NCBI GenBank assembly: GCA_963765135.1
Contig: CAVXUX010000003.1
Coordinates: 62,001 to 126,000 of the forward strand
Reading direction: 5' to 3'
DNA length: 64,000 nucleotides
From: JACVRW01 sp963765135
GTDB lineage: Bacteria; Actinomycetota; Thermoleophilia; Solirubrobacterales; Thermoleophilaceae
In this document: piece by piece, positions 7,813 to 23,821 of the stretch
Position numbering within the stretch: position 1 is the first letter of the stretch
How the letters are laid out: every line of letters starts with the position of its first letter
Translations under genes and position numbers: made by a program
The notes under the pieces: generated by a model
Seen by the model: only the letters and a program-made list of their open reading frames with translations
Databases searched by the model: none
Told to the model about the DNA's origin: nothing

Positions 7813-8193
7813 ATGGCCACCGCAACAGAGCTGATCGAAGAGATCAAGAAGATGTCCGTGCTCGAGCTGTCTGAGTTGATCAAGGCGCTCGAGGAGGAAT
7901 TCGGCGTGTCCGCGACCGCGGTTGCGGCCCCGGCCGCCGCTGCGCCGGCCGGTGACGGCGGCGGTGCCGCCGAGGAGGAGTCCAGCACCGTCGACGTGGT
8001 GCTGACCGCCGCCGGCGACAAGAAGATCCAGGTGATCAAGGTCGTGCGCGCCGCCACGGGCCTGGGCCTCAAGGAGGCCAAGGCGCTGGTGGACGAGGCC
8101 CCCAAGCCGATCAAGGAGGGCATCGATCGCGACGAGGCCGAGAAGCTCAAGGGCGAGCTCGAAGAGGCCGGCGGCGGCGTCGAACTGAAGTAA
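7813..8193 (+). CDS. rplL: 50S ribosomal protein L7/L12
   Basis: 126 residues. N-terminal dimerisation helices (ELIEEIKKMSVLELSELIKA), an Ala/Gly-rich hinge, and a C-terminal factor-binding domain with KIQVIKVVRAATGLGLKEAK. It recruits EF-G and EF-Tu to the ribosome. GAAGGAGG just before the ATG is a strong ribosome site, as expected for the one ribosomal protein made in multiple copies. A terminator follows. Confidence 0.98.
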   Translation: MATATELIEEIKKMSVLELSELIKALEEEFGVSATAVAAPAAAAPAGDGGGAAEEESSTVDVVLTAAGDKKIQVIKVVRAATGLGLKEAKALVDEAPKPIKEGIDRDEAEKLKGELEEAGGGVELK

Positions 8194-8212
8194 GCCTCGC
8201 GACAGCCGTCAG

Positions 8213-8239
8213 CGAAGGGCCGCCCAGCGCGGCCCTTCG
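8213..8239 (+). terminator. Intrinsic terminator after rplJ-rplL
   Basis: Eleven-pair G+C-rich stem (CGAAGGGCCGC with GCGGCCCTTCG) around a five-base loop CCAGC, followed by TCGTTTCC. The T tract is short, as is common in G+C-rich actinobacteria. It separates rplJL from the ggt gene and means rpoBC need their own promoter. Confidence 0.75.
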
Positions 8240-8277
8240 TCGTTTCCGGGGTCCAAGGCTCGGGTAGCGAACCAGCG

Positions 8278-9984
8278 ATGCTCTGGCGCACCCTGATCGT
8301 CGCCGCCCTCGCGATCGTCCTCGTCGATCCGCAGGCGGCGCTGGCGGCCGACCCGCCGGCCAAGCAGCCCACGGCGGTCGGACGCGGTGGTGCCGCCGCG
8401 ACGGTGGACGCGCTCGGCACGGCGGCCGCCATCGACACCCTGCGCCACGGCGGCAACGCCGTGGATGCCGCGGTCGCGGCCGCCGGTGTGCTGGGCGTGG
8501 TCGAGCCCTACTCGTCCGGAATCGGCGGCGGCGGGTTCATGGTGATCCGCACCCGGAAGGGCAAGGTCACCACGATCGACTCGCGCGAGCTGTCGCCCGA
8601 GGCCATGCGACCGGACTCGTTCTTCGAGAACGGCGCCGTCCTCGGGTTCGACGACGCGCGGTACAGCGGCCTGTCCGCCGGGGTCCCCGGCACCCTCGCC
8701 GGTTGGGACGTGGCGCTGCGCCGCTACGGCACGCGGTCGTTCGCCCAGGTGCTGCGTCCGGCCATCCGAGCGGCGCGCAGGGGCTTCGTGGTGGACGACA
8801 CCTTCGTCTCGCAGACCGAGGACAACGTCGAGTGGTTCGACGACATCCCGTCGACCGCCCGGCTCTACCTCGATCCGGACGGCACCCCGCGCGACGTGGG
8901 GACCGTGCTCCGCAACCCGGACCTGGCGGCCACCTATCGCCGCATCGCCCGCCACGGCGCCGACGCGTTCTACTCAGGGCGGATCGCCGCTGCGATTGCG
9001 GATGCCGCGCGCCGGCCGCCGACCGGACCCGGCGCCGACCACGCCTGGCGCGCGGGCCTGCTCACCGAGGCCGACCTGGCCGCCTACACCGCCCCGGAGC
9101 GCGAGCCGACCCACGTGAACCACCACGGCCTGGACGTGTGGAGCATGGGACCGCCCTCGAGCGGCGGGTCCACTGTGGGCGAGGCTCTCAACATCCTCGA
9201 GGGCTACCCCGACCTGTCCTCCGACCGGACGCGGGCGCTGCACCTCTTCCTCGAGGCGTCGCGCTTCTCGTTCGCCGATCGCAACGCCTACCTGGCCGAC
9301 CCGAGCTTCTTCGACGTGCCGCTCGACTCGCTGCTGTCCGATGACTTCGCCGCGCAGCGGCGCGCCCAGATCGACCCCGCACACGCGGCCACGAGCCCGG
9401 TCGCGCCAGGCGAGCCGGAGCGATCGACCACCCACCTCGTGGTCGCCGATCGCGAGGGCACCGTCGTGTCCTACACCTTCACGATCGAGTCGCTCGGAGG
9501 CAACGGGATCGTCGTCCCCGGCTACGGGTTCCTGCTCAACAACGAGCTGACCGACTTCAACATCGACGCCACCGACCACCCGAACAGCGCCGACGGGCAC
9601 AAGCGGCCGCGCAGCTCGATGGCTCCCACCATCGTCACTCGCGACGGTCGGCCGTTCCTGGCGCTCGGCTCGCCGGGCGGCGCGTCGATCATCACGACGG
9701 TGCTCCAGGTGCTGCTCGAGCGCCTGGACCTGGGTGCGACCCTGCCGGAGGCGATCGCGCGCCCGCGCGCCAGCCAGCGCAACGCCGTCACGACGGAGGC
9801 CGAGCCGGCCTTCGTCGCGTCGCCCGAGGGCGCGGCCCTCGACGCGGCGTACGGACACGACTACCGGCTCGGCACGGAGCTCGGCGCGGTCACCGCGCTG
9901 GAGCGGCTCGACCGCGGCCGGCTGCTCGCGGCCGCGGAACCGGTGCGCCGCGGTGGCGGCAGCGCCGCCGTCGTCCAGCCCTAG
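8278..9984 (+). CDS. ggt: Gamma-glutamyltransferase (glutathione hydrolase precursor)
   Basis: 568 residues. A signal peptide (TLIVAALAIVLVDPQAALA) directs export. The proenzyme cleavage site is preserved: ERSTTHLVV, where Thr384 becomes the new N-terminal nucleophile of the small subunit, followed by SLGGNGIVVPGYGFLLNNE and the GSPGG oxyanion region. The enzyme hydrolyses or transfers gamma-glutamyl groups from glutathione-like thiols. Since mycothiol rather than glutathione is usual in actinobacteria, the natural substrate may be another gamma-glutamyl compound (inference). Located between rplL and rpoB, with its own stop abutting the VOC gene. Confidence 0.93.
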   Translation: MLWRTLIVAALAIVLVDPQAALAADPPAKQPTAVGRGGAAATVDALGTAAAIDTLRHGGNAVDAAVAAAGVLGVVEPYSSGIGGGGFMVIRTRKGKVTTIDSRELSPEAMRPDSFFENGAVLGFDDARYSGLSAGVPGTLAGWDVALRRYGTRSFAQVLRPAIRAARRGFVVDDTFVSQTEDNVEWFDDIPSTARLYLDPDGTPRDVGTVLRNPDLAATYRRIARHGADAFYSGRIAAAIADAARRPPTGPGADHAWRAGLLTEADLAAYTAPEREPTHVNHHGLDVWSMGPPSSGGSTVGEALNILEGYPDLSSDRTRALHLFLEASRFSFADRNAYLADPSFFDVPLDSLLSDDFAAQRRAQIDPAHAATSPVAPGEPERSTTHLVVADREGTVVSYTFTIESLGGNGIVVPGYGFLLNNELTDFNIDATDHPNSADGHKRPRSSMAPTIVTRDGRPFLALGSPGGASIITTVLQVLLERLDLGATLPEAIARPRASQRNAVTTEAEPAFVASPEGAALDAAYGHDYRLGTELGAVTALERLDRGRLLAAAEPVRRGGGSAAVVQP

Positions 9985-9995
9985 AGTTCCGCGGC

Positions 9996-10379
9996 GTGCC
10001 GCCACGCCTCGACCACGCAGTGATCCACGTGTCGGACTGGGCGCGCTCGAACATCTTCTACCGCGACGTGCTGGGAGCGGAGGTGCTCGGCGACGCCCCG
10101 GACGGGCCGAGCCGGTATCGCTTCGGCAGCAACCAGCTCAACGTCCACGGTCCCGGGGTCGACCCCCATCCGGTCGCCAAGCTGCCCGTCCAGCCGGGCA
10201 ACTCCGACCTCTGCTTCGTCTGGGACGGCCCCATCGAGGCCGCGGTCGAGCACCTCGAGCTTCACCGAATCGCCGTGGAGGAGGGCCCGGTCGCGAGACA
10301 GGGCGCACAGGGCGACGGCACCAGCGTCTACTTCCGCGATCCCGACGGCAGCCTGCTCGAGTTCATCTCCTACGGATGA
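9996..10379 (+). CDS. VOC family (glyoxalase/bleomycin-resistance fold) protein
   Basis: 127 residues: two babba modules. LDHAVIHVSDWARSNIFYRDVLG is the typical first half (His as metal ligand), TSVYFRDPDGSLLEFISYG the second (terminal Glu as ligand). VOC enzymes include glyoxalases, dioxygenases and antibiotic-binding proteins; no specific activity can be assigned. GTG start at 9996, eleven bases after ggt; its stop overlaps the next start (ATGA). Confidence 0.88.
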   Translation: MPPRLDHAVIHVSDWARSNIFYRDVLGAEVLGDAPDGPSRYRFGSNQLNVHGPGVDPHPVAKLPVQPGNSDLCFVWDGPIEAAVEHLELHRIAVEEGPVARQGAQGDGTSVYFRDPDGSLLEFISYG

Positions 10380-10915
10380 GGAAAGCGATCGCCCTCGGAT
10401 GCCTGGCCACCGTCGCCGCGGCCGACTACGTCCTCCACCGCCGCAAGCCGCGCTGGCTGCTGATCGGCCTGTTCGACCATCCGGCCCACTTGGCGACCGC
10501 CGGCCTCGTCGTGCTCAACGCGCAGCGCCGGCCGCCCCGCTGGACGGCCGCCTTCCTGGTCGGCTCGCTGCTGCCCGACCTCGATCACGTGCCGCTCGTG
10601 CTGCGCGAGCAGCACCCGACCGCCGAGGACCCGCGCCCGGTCAGCCACTGCCTGCTCGCCGTCGCACCGCTCGCCGCGGTCGCCGCCGCCACCCAGAGCG
10701 AACGCCTCCACGGCGCGGCCTGCGGGATGGTCGCCCACTACGCCCGCGACCTCGGCGTGGGCAGCGGCGTTCCGTTGCTGTGGCCGGCGACGAGCCGGTC
10801 GGTGCGCGTGCCCTATGGCGTCTACGCCGCCGGCTGCGTTGCGCTCGCCGGACGCGCCCTCGCCGGGGTGGTACGGTCGCCCAACCCGTGGACCGAGGAG
10901 GGCACGAATGCCTGA
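10376..10915 (+). CDS. YdjM-like membrane-associated metal-dependent hydrolase family protein
   Basis: 179 residues, several hydrophobic helices. Signature GSLLPDLDHVPLVL, a following PVSHCLLA His and HYARDLGVGSGVPLLWP match the YdjM/DUF457-type family of integral membrane putative metal-dependent hydrolases. Biochemical role unknown in most bacteria. The ATG overlaps the VOC stop by four bases and its own stop overlaps the next start by eight, so the three genes are probably co-transcribed. Confidence 0.78.
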   Translation: MRKAIALGCLATVAAADYVLHRRKPRWLLIGLFDHPAHLATAGLVVLNAQRRPPRWTAAFLVGSLLPDLDHVPLVLREQHPTAEDPRPVSHCLLAVAPLAAVAAATQSERLHGAACGMVAHYARDLGVGSGVPLLWPATSRSVRVPYGVYAAGCVALAGRALAGVVRSPNPWTEEGTNA

Positions 10916-11285
10916 CGCGGTAGTGATCGTCGAGGTTCCATCACTGCAGGTCCTGTTCGCGAACGGCTACGCGAAGGGGATGATGGAGACCTCCCTCGGG
11001 CGCCCCTCGAACCTCGATCTGAACGCGATGGAGGGCGAGGTACTGCATCCGGACGGGCGGGAGTACGAGCGGGCCCAGTGGCCGATCATGCGCGCCACGC
11101 GGGGCGAGAAGGTCGCGGACGAGGTGGTGCTCTACAGGGTGGCCGACGGCACCTCGATGAGGCTGCGGATCAGCGCGGCGCCGGTGTACGACCCCGACGG
11201 CGAGATCGTGGCCGCCGTCGCCGTCGGGCGTGACATCACCGAGCAAGAGCCCGGCGATTCCGCTAGCCTTGATCCCGGCCTATAG
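10908..11285 (+). CDS. Stand-alone PAS domain protein
   Basis: 125 residues with one PAS/PAC unit: N-terminal VVIVEVPSLQVLFANGYA, middle EYERAQWPIMRATRGEKV and the PAC signature PVYDPDGEIVAAVAVGRDIT. No kinase, GGDEF or DNA-binding domain is attached, so it either senses a small ligand and signals by interaction or is the remnant of a longer regulator. GAGGAGG before ATG 10908 is a strong ribosome site and fixes the start over a longer open frame. Last gene before the rpoB leader. Confidence 0.8.
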   Translation: MPDAVVIVEVPSLQVLFANGYAKGMMETSLGRPSNLDLNAMEGEVLHPDGREYERAQWPIMRATRGEKVADEVVLYRVADGTSMRLRISAAPVYDPDGEIVAAVAVGRDITEQEPGDSASLDPGL

Positions 11286-11485
11286 CCGTAGCCGTCCCTC
11301 TAGAGCCGCGCCGGCACATATTCCTGGCGCCTCGGGACGGGGTCCGTGATGGCCGCGCCTACCCGCAAATAGCGGGTTGGCATCCTCCCCTTTCGGGGGA
11401 GGATCTCTCTCTGCTATTCTGGTGGGTCGCGCTTTGCGCCCTGCCCGCCGTACCTCTCATCCAGTATCCGAAGGAGTCCGCCGCT
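11286..11485 (+). promoter_or_regulatory. rpoB leader/intergenic region with three stem-loops
   Basis: Three consecutive hairpins: 11292-11340 (CCGTCCC/GGGACGG enclosing GCGCC/GGCGC), 11361-11377 (ACCCGC/GCGGGT) and 11382-11404 (ATCCTCCCC/GGGGAGGAT, loop TTTCG), the last followed by CTCTCTCTGCTATTCT. That sequence holds a possible extended -10 (TGCTATTCT, 11412-11420). The third hairpin could end transcription from the PAS gene; the others may belong to terminator or leader. Rough promoter call only. Confidence 0.4.
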
Positions 11486-15085
<3,600 letters not shown>

Positions 15086-15096
15086 GGACCAACAAC

Positions 15097-19170
<4,074 letters not shown>

Positions 19171-19180
19171 GTCGTAACCG

Positions 19181-20536
19181 TTACCAGCGCGGGCCAGGCC
19201 GGATCTCGGCGTAGATCCCCAGCCTGGCCCGTGCGAACGGGTTGCCCATCCGGAAGTCGTAGCCGGTGCGGCTCGCGAACTGCGGGTCGGCGTTCAGCGT
19301 GCCCCTCGAGCTGAGCTTCACGCCCCCGCAGTCGGTGGTGCCGCCGCGCGGGTCGTAGAGCACCATGTCGATCGCCTGGCTGCCTGACGTCGTGCCGCAG
19401 TGGATCGGTGGGAAGACCGAACGCGTGACGTTCTCGCGCGCGAACCCGCAGAAGCCGCCGACATAGGCCGCGTTGGTGCTGGAGCCGTCCACGTCGCACG
19501 CGCCCCCGTTCTCCGCCACGACGTTGCCGATCACCAGCGCGCCGTCGCAGTTGGGGTAGAGCTGGATGCCGAAGCCCTCGTTGTCGTAGAACCAATTGCC
19601 GGCGATCAACGGCCGCAGCGCGCTGGAGCAGTAGAGCCCGTGCTCCATGTTCCCCGACGACTCGCTGCCGCAGGAGTGCACCTTGGAGTGCTGGAGGGAG
19701 ACGTTGGTCGGCTGCGGGGCGCCGTCGATCAGGACGCACTGGACCACGTCCCGGTTGCGGCCACCCTGCTGGGTGATGTCGAGGTGCCGCAGGGTCACGT
19801 CGCTCGCCCCCCGCACGTCGATGGTCTTGTCCCGGTCCGCCGCGCAACCCGACTGGGCGTAGCAGCCGACCACCTGCACGTCCTCGACCGTGGCGCCGCG
19901 GTTGCCGAGACCGAGGTTGCCGATCAGCGTCACGGCCTGCTTGGTGCCGTCCGCCTCTCCGCGCGGCGTGAGCGTGCTCCAGGCTTTGAGCCCGTTCAGC
20001 TGGCCGATGTGCTGAGCGCCCGTGCGCAGGCACAGCACCCGCCGATCGCCTGAGGTCCCGGCCGGGTTGGAGGCGACGAAGGCGGCCAGCGACTCGCTCG
20101 CGCCCTGGATGTCATCGCACTGGGGCTGGGTCGTGAAGGTGTCGTAGGTCGTGCCGTTGGCCACGCCGTTCGCGTCGAGCGGGTAGACGTCGTGACAGGT
20201 CGCCGGAACGCTCAGATTGCAGGGCTCCTTGGGGTCGACGAGCAGCCGGTACTGGTACGAGGTGTCCGGCCTCAGGCCGCTGAGCTTGTGGCTCAACGCC
20301 CCGCCCGCGCCCGGGCAGTTCAGCTGCGAGGCGCCTCCGCTCGACCAGGTCTTGCTGCCGACCTCGCGCCACTGCCAGGCCCAGCGCCCGTCGACGTCCG
20401 AGGTGCACTGCCGCACGCCGTTGAGCGTGGCCGCGGACGTCCCGACGCTCGTGGGCCGGTTGGTCTGGCCCGCGCAGCCGACGAGCAACAGCAACGCGAG
20501 CGCGATGGCTCCCCTGCCCCGCACGGCGGCGAGCAT
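19181..20536 (-). CDS. Secreted lipoprotein with fibronectin-III-like and right-handed beta-helix domains
   Basis: 451 residues. Signal peptide with lipobox LLLLVGCAG (Cys at about 21) predicts lipid anchoring outside the membrane. Next comes an FnIII-like sandwich ending HKLSGLRPDTSYQYRLLV, then a repetitive beta-helix rich in Asn/Gly turns (for example LIAGNWFYDNEGFGIQLYPN, VIGNVVAENGGA). Parallel beta-helix proteins often bind or cleave surface polysaccharides. Many paired Cys suggest disulphides. No catalytic motif recognised. ATG at 20536; converges with rpoC. Confidence 0.8.
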   Translation of the reverse strand: MLAAVRGRGAIALALLLLVGCAGQTNRPTSVGTSAATLNGVRQCTSDVDGRWAWQWREVGSKTWSSGGASQLNCPGAGGALSHKLSGLRPDTSYQYRLLVDPKEPCNLSVPATCHDVYPLDANGVANGTTYDTFTTQPQCDDIQGASESLAAFVASNPAGTSGDRRVLCLRTGAQHIGQLNGLKAWSTLTPRGEADGTKQAVTLIGNLGLGNRGATVEDVQVVGCYAQSGCAADRDKTIDVRGASDVTLRHLDITQQGGRNRDVVQCVLIDGAPQPTNVSLQHSKVHSCGSESSGNMEHGLYCSSALRPLIAGNWFYDNEGFGIQLYPNCDGALVIGNVVAENGGACDVDGSSTNAAYVGGFCGFARENVTRSVFPPIHCGTTSGSQAIDMVLYDPRGGTTDCGGVKLSSRGTLNADPQFASRTGYDFRMGNPFARARLGIYAEIRPGPRW

Positions 20537-20566
20537 AACCGCGGGAAACTGCCCGCTGCGCCGGTT

Positions 20567-21076
20567 CTAGCCGACTTCGGCGCGCACGCCCGCCGCCCAG
20601 CTCAGCAGCTGCTCTACGTGCTCGTCGGTGAGGCCTTCGGAGGGGCTCGTCTCCACGAGCAGCGTCGGCGCGGAGCGCCGCTCCGCCCACGCGTGGCACT
20701 CCTCGCTCATGTTGTCGTCGATCCAGGCCGCCGGGCGGTCGGCGGCGTACTCGTTGATCGCGTCGACCTTCCAGTGCGACGAGCCGAACACGGCCCGGCC
20801 GTCGAACGTGAGGCTGGGCAGATCGGAGAAGGGCAGGTTGAGCAGGAAGGGCAGGTGCTCATTGGCGCGTTCCTCCCACCCGGTTGCCCACACGAGCTCG
20901 AATCCTTCCGCTAGCCTGACGAGTCGTTCCCCGACGGCCGAGGGGATGCAGTGGGCGACACCGTCGATCCAGTGCAGGGGCCCGGGGAGCTGTCCCAGGT
21001 CTGGGGCGAACCCGAACAGGCTGATGACTCCGTCGACGTCGACGAAGAGGATCGGTTTTGTCTCGTTCGTCACCAA
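20567..21076 (-). CDS. HAD-like phosphatase-fold protein (HAD_SAK-type)
   Basis: 169 residues. Motif I is FVDVDGVI (Asp13, Asp15), motif II is in LVWATGWEERAN, and a late AAWIDDNMS supplies acidic motif IV residues. The short cap-less layout and WATGW resemble the HAD domain found in RNA-repair fusion proteins, but as a stand-alone protein the substrate is unknown. TTG 21076 or GTG 21073 may be the start. Same strand as the lipoprotein, 30 bases upstream of it. Confidence 0.75.
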   Translation of the reverse strand: MVTNETKPILFVDVDGVISLFGFAPDLGQLPGPLHWIDGVAHCIPSAVGERLVRLAEGFELVWATGWEERANEHLPFLLNLPFSDLPSLTFDGRAVFGSSHWKVDAINEYAADRPAAWIDDNMSEECHAWAERRSAPTLLVETSPSEGLTDEHVEQLLSWAAGVRAEVG

Positions 21077-21228
21077 GGTGTGAGGTGGCTCTCAGGTGGG
21101 AACCCTAGGCTGACCGGGGGCTGGATTCGTCCGGCCTGGCATTTCTCGCTAAAGCGGAAGGCGCGGGGGCCGATAGCTCGAACAGAGCATTTGGGAAGCC
21201 GCCTTCTTACCCGACTCATATCTCTTCG

Positions 21229-22095
21229 TTGACTATCCAACTCGGAATCATCCTTTCCCTGCTGTGCGCGCTCGCTACCAACGTGGGCTTCCTTCTCAAG
21301 CACCGGGGAGCCTGCGCCGCGCCCGCGGTGTCGCTGAGGCACCCGCTGGCCAGCGCGATCGGGCTGTTCCGCTCCAAGTGGTTCACGCTCGGAATGCTGG
21401 TGGCGCTGATCGCGTGGTCCTTCCACGTCGCCGCTCTGGCGCTGGCGCCGCTCTCGCTGGTGCAGGCGGTCATCTCGGGCGGGCTCGTGTTCCTGACGGT
21501 GCTCGCCGAGCGGTTCTTCGGCTTCACCGTCGGCACCCGCCAGTGGGCCGGCGTTGGCCTCACGGCGCTCGGTCTCGTGCTGCTCGCCGCCACGCTCCCG
21601 CACAGCGGCGGCGCGCACTCCAACTACTCGCTGGCCGCGATGATCGCGTTCGAGTCCGCGCTGCTGGTGATCGGCACGCTGCTGGTGCTCTCGCCCAAGC
21701 TGGGGTCCCACGAGCACCACGGCGTAATGCTCGGCATGGCCGCCGGCATCCTCTTCGGTGTCTCCGACGTGGCCATCAAGGCGCTGACCGGGCCGGTCGG
21801 CGACGTCGGAGTGGCCGGACTCGTGTCGCCCTGGCTGGTCACCTGCGTGCTCGCCTCGGTGATCGCCTTCTTCGCGTGCGCGCGCGGGCTGCAGAAGGGC
21901 GAGGCCGTCCCGGTCATCACCCTGACCAGCGCCGCCGCCAACGTGACCGCGATCAGCGGCGGGATCCTGGTGTTCGGCGATCCGATGGCGAGTGACCCCG
22001 TCGGGATCGTGCTGCAGAGCTTCGCTTTCGTGCTGGTCGTGGTGGCCGCGGCGCTTACGCCGGCGCCGCTGCGTGCCGCTCGGGCCGAGGCCTGA
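21229..22095 (+). CDS. DMT/EamA-superfamily (or NIPA-like) transporter
   Basis: 288 residues with nine to ten hydrophobic helices and a pseudo-duplicated layout: GIILSLLCALATNVGFLLKH in the first half, GMAAGILFGVSDVAIKAL in the second. DMT members export metabolites; NIPA-like ones move Mg2+; the substrate is unassigned. TTG start at 21229. The preceding 150 bases, shared with the divergent HAD gene, contain a small GCTC/GAGC stem but no riboswitch I could recognise. The 3' end overlaps the opposite-strand hydrolase by 41 bases. Confidence 0.8.
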   Translation: MTIQLGIILSLLCALATNVGFLLKHRGACAAPAVSLRHPLASAIGLFRSKWFTLGMLVALIAWSFHVAALALAPLSLVQAVISGGLVFLTVLAERFFGFTVGTRQWAGVGLTALGLVLLAATLPHSGGAHSNYSLAAMIAFESALLVIGTLLVLSPKLGSHEHHGVMLGMAAGILFGVSDVAIKALTGPVGDVGVAGLVSPWLVTCVLASVIAFFACARGLQKGEAVPVITLTSAAANVTAISGGILVFGDPMASDPVGIVLQSFAFVLVVVAAALTPAPLRAARAEA

Positions 22096-22876
22096 GCGCC
22101 AGCTCGCCGATCGCCTCGGCCAGCCCCTCGGGGTCGTCCGACATCGGCGTGTGGCCGAGCCCCTTCAGGTAGCGCAGCTCGGCGCCCGGGATCAGGCGCT
22201 CGAAACGGCGGCCCTGGCGAGGCAGCAGGATCAGGTCCTTCGTGCCCCACAGCACCAGCACCGGGCAGTCGAGCTCGCGCAGCCCGAGCGGCTGCCGGCC
22301 CACGACGGCGTCGACCGTCGCCAGGAACCCCGGCGCCTCGCCGAACAGCCGGCTCTGCTCGATCATGTCGTCGGGATCGGCCCGCCAGGGCTTGCCTAGC
22401 GCCGGGCCCGCGAACAGCGTGCGGCCTACGGCCGTGCGCAGGACCGGCTCGGGGGCGGGCGAGTTGCGCGCCAGCCAGCGCATCGCGAGCAGGATGCCCA
22501 CGCCCCATCGGTTCTCCCGTTGCAGCCCGAGGCCGAGCGGCGAGATCGCCGTGACCGTGCGCGCGCGCCGGCGGCGGGCGAGCTCCAGCGCGATCCACCC
22601 GCCCAGCGAGTTGCCGGCCAGGTGGGCCGTGTCGAACCCCGCCGCGTCCAGCTCGCTCTCCACCGCGTCGGCCAGCGCCTCCACGGTCGGCGCGACCCCG
22701 TCCGGCAGTGGCGGTGAGTAGCCGAAGCCGGGCAGGTCGACCGCCAGCACGTCGAAACGCGGCTCGAGCAGCGGCAGCATCGGCTTCCAGCCGCGCCAGG
22801 TGTGCCCGGTGCCGTGCACCAGCACGAGCGGCTCGCCGGTGCCCCCGCGGTGCAGATCGAGCCTCGAGCGGTCCAT
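22055..22876 (-). CDS. Alpha/beta hydrolase
   Basis: 273 residues. Oxyanion motif HGTGHTWRGW, nucleophile elbow AGNSLGG (Ser90), acid in LWGTKDLI and His in LKGLGHTPM form the canonical triad, with a cap segment between. Close in layout to fluoroacetate dehalogenase/epoxide hydrolase/haloperoxidase-type esterases; substrate unknown. ATG at 22876. Tail-to-tail overlap with the DMT transporter. Confidence 0.88.
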   Translation of the reverse strand: MDRSRLDLHRGGTGEPLVLVHGTGHTWRGWKPMLPLLEPRFDVLAVDLPGFGYSPPLPDGVAPTVEALADAVESELDAAGFDTAHLAGNSLGGWIALELARRRRARTVTAISPLGLGLQRENRWGVGILLAMRWLARNSPAPEPVLRTAVGRTLFAGPALGKPWRADPDDMIEQSRLFGEAPGFLATVDAVVGRQPLGLRELDCPVLVLWGTKDLILLPRQGRRFERLIPGAELRYLKGLGHTPMSDDPEGLAEAIGELALRPRPERHAAAPA

Positions 22877-22903
22877 CGCGCGGGCCAGCCTACTTCAGCG
22901 CCG

Positions 22904-22915
22904 CTGCTACCATCA
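22904..22915 (+). promoter_or_regulatory. Extended -10 promoter element of rpsL-rpsG (near-leaderless)
   Basis: CTGCTACCATCA contains TGC-TACCAT (hexamer 22908-22913). The rpsL ATG is at 22924, so transcription would start zero to four bases before it; no Shine-Dalgarno sequence is present upstream. The same twelve bases recur in front of fusA at 25060-25071. No good -35 box. Confidence 0.45.
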
Positions 22916-22923
22916 CCCGCCGC

Positions 22924-23319
22924 ATGCCAAGCATCAACCAGCTCGTTCGCAAGGGCCGCACCAAGCCCAAGAAGAAGGTCTCCACGCCCGGCCTCAAGTC
23001 CGGTCAGGGACGCAAGAAGCGCATCGCGGCTCCCCAGCGGCGCGGCGTGTGCACGCGCGTCTATACGACCACGCCGAAGAAGCCGAACTCGGCGCTGCGC
23101 AAGGTCGCGCGCGTCCGGCTCACCAACGGCATGGAGGTCACCTCCTACATCCCGGGCGAGGGCCACAACCTGCAGGAGCACTCGGTCGTGCTCGTGCGTG
23201 GCGGCCGCGTGAAGGATCTGCCGGGCGTGCGCTACAAGGTCGTGCGCGGGACGCTCGACGCGGCCGGGGTGTCCGACCGCAAGAAGGCCCGGTCGCAGTA
23301 CGGGGCCAAGGCCCGCTAG
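22924..23319 (+). CDS. rpsL: 30S ribosomal protein S12
   Basis: 131 residues. Decoding-site loops are intact: TTTPKKPNSALRK (streptomycin-critical Lys) and VRGGRVKDLPGVRY, whose Asp is the usual methylthiolation site. Compared with the 123-124-residue form of most actinobacteria there is a short basic insert after residue 14 (KPKKKVSTPGLKSGQGRKKR), intermediate between the short and the Firmicutes-type long S12. The ATG lacks a ribosome site, consistent with a near-leaderless mRNA. Confidence 0.98.
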   Translation: MPSINQLVRKGRTKPKKKVSTPGLKSGQGRKKRIAAPQRRGVCTRVYTTTPKKPNSALRKVARVRLTNGMEVTSYIPGEGHNLQEHSVVLVRGGRVKDLPGVRYKVVRGTLDAAGVSDRKKARSQYGAKAR

Positions 23320-23321
23320 CG

Positions 23322-23792
23322 ATGCCGCGCCGCGCCGCCGCGACCGTCCGGCCGATCGAGGCCGACCCCATGTACGGGTCGAAGCTCGTCCAGCAGGTCA
23401 TCAACAAGGTGATGGTGGACGGCAAGAAGTCGACCGCCGAGGGCATCGTCTACGAGGCGCTCGAGATCCTCTCCAAGCGGACCAACAACGAGCCGGTGCC
23501 GTCGCTCGAGGAGTCGATCAAGATCCTCACGCCGACGCTCGAGGTGCGCTCCCGCCGCGTTGGCGGCGCGACCTACCAGGTGCCGGTCGAGGTGCCGCCG
23601 CCGCGCGCACGCACGCTGGCGGTGCGCTGGCTCGTGGAGTTCGCCCGCCAGCGCCGCGAGAAGTCGATGGCGGAACGCCTCGCCGGAGAGCTCGGCGACG
23701 CCCAGTCCCAGCAGGGCGCCGCCTACAAGCGCAAGGACGACATCTTCCGGATGGCGCAGGCGAACAAGGCGTTCGCGCACTACCGCTGGTAG
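23322..23792 (+). CDS. rpsG: 30S ribosomal protein S7
   Basis: 156 residues, normal length. MPRRAAATVRPIEADPMYGS at the N-terminus, KTLxxA-type helix ALEILSKRTNNEP, then RVGGATYQVPVEVPPPRAR and the C-terminal YKRKDDIFRMAQANKAFAHY. Nucleates assembly of the 30S head and contacts E-site tRNA. Begins two bases after rpsL stops. Unlike the common str operon, fusA does not follow directly: three small genes intervene. Confidence 0.98.
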   Translation: MPRRAAATVRPIEADPMYGSKLVQQVINKVMVDGKKSTAEGIVYEALEILSKRTNNEPVPSLEESIKILTPTLEVRSRRVGGATYQVPVEVPPPRARTLAVRWLVEFARQRREKSMAERLAGELGDAQSQQGAAYKRKDDIFRMAQANKAFAHYRW

Positions 23793-23821
23793 TTGAACGG
23801 CAGCAACAACGGCCAGGCCCG

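Noticed and set aside
21077..21228. Riboswitch before the DMT transporter
   Set aside because: Only a four-pair hairpin; no match to guanidine, Mg or Mn riboswitch cores that I can recognise.
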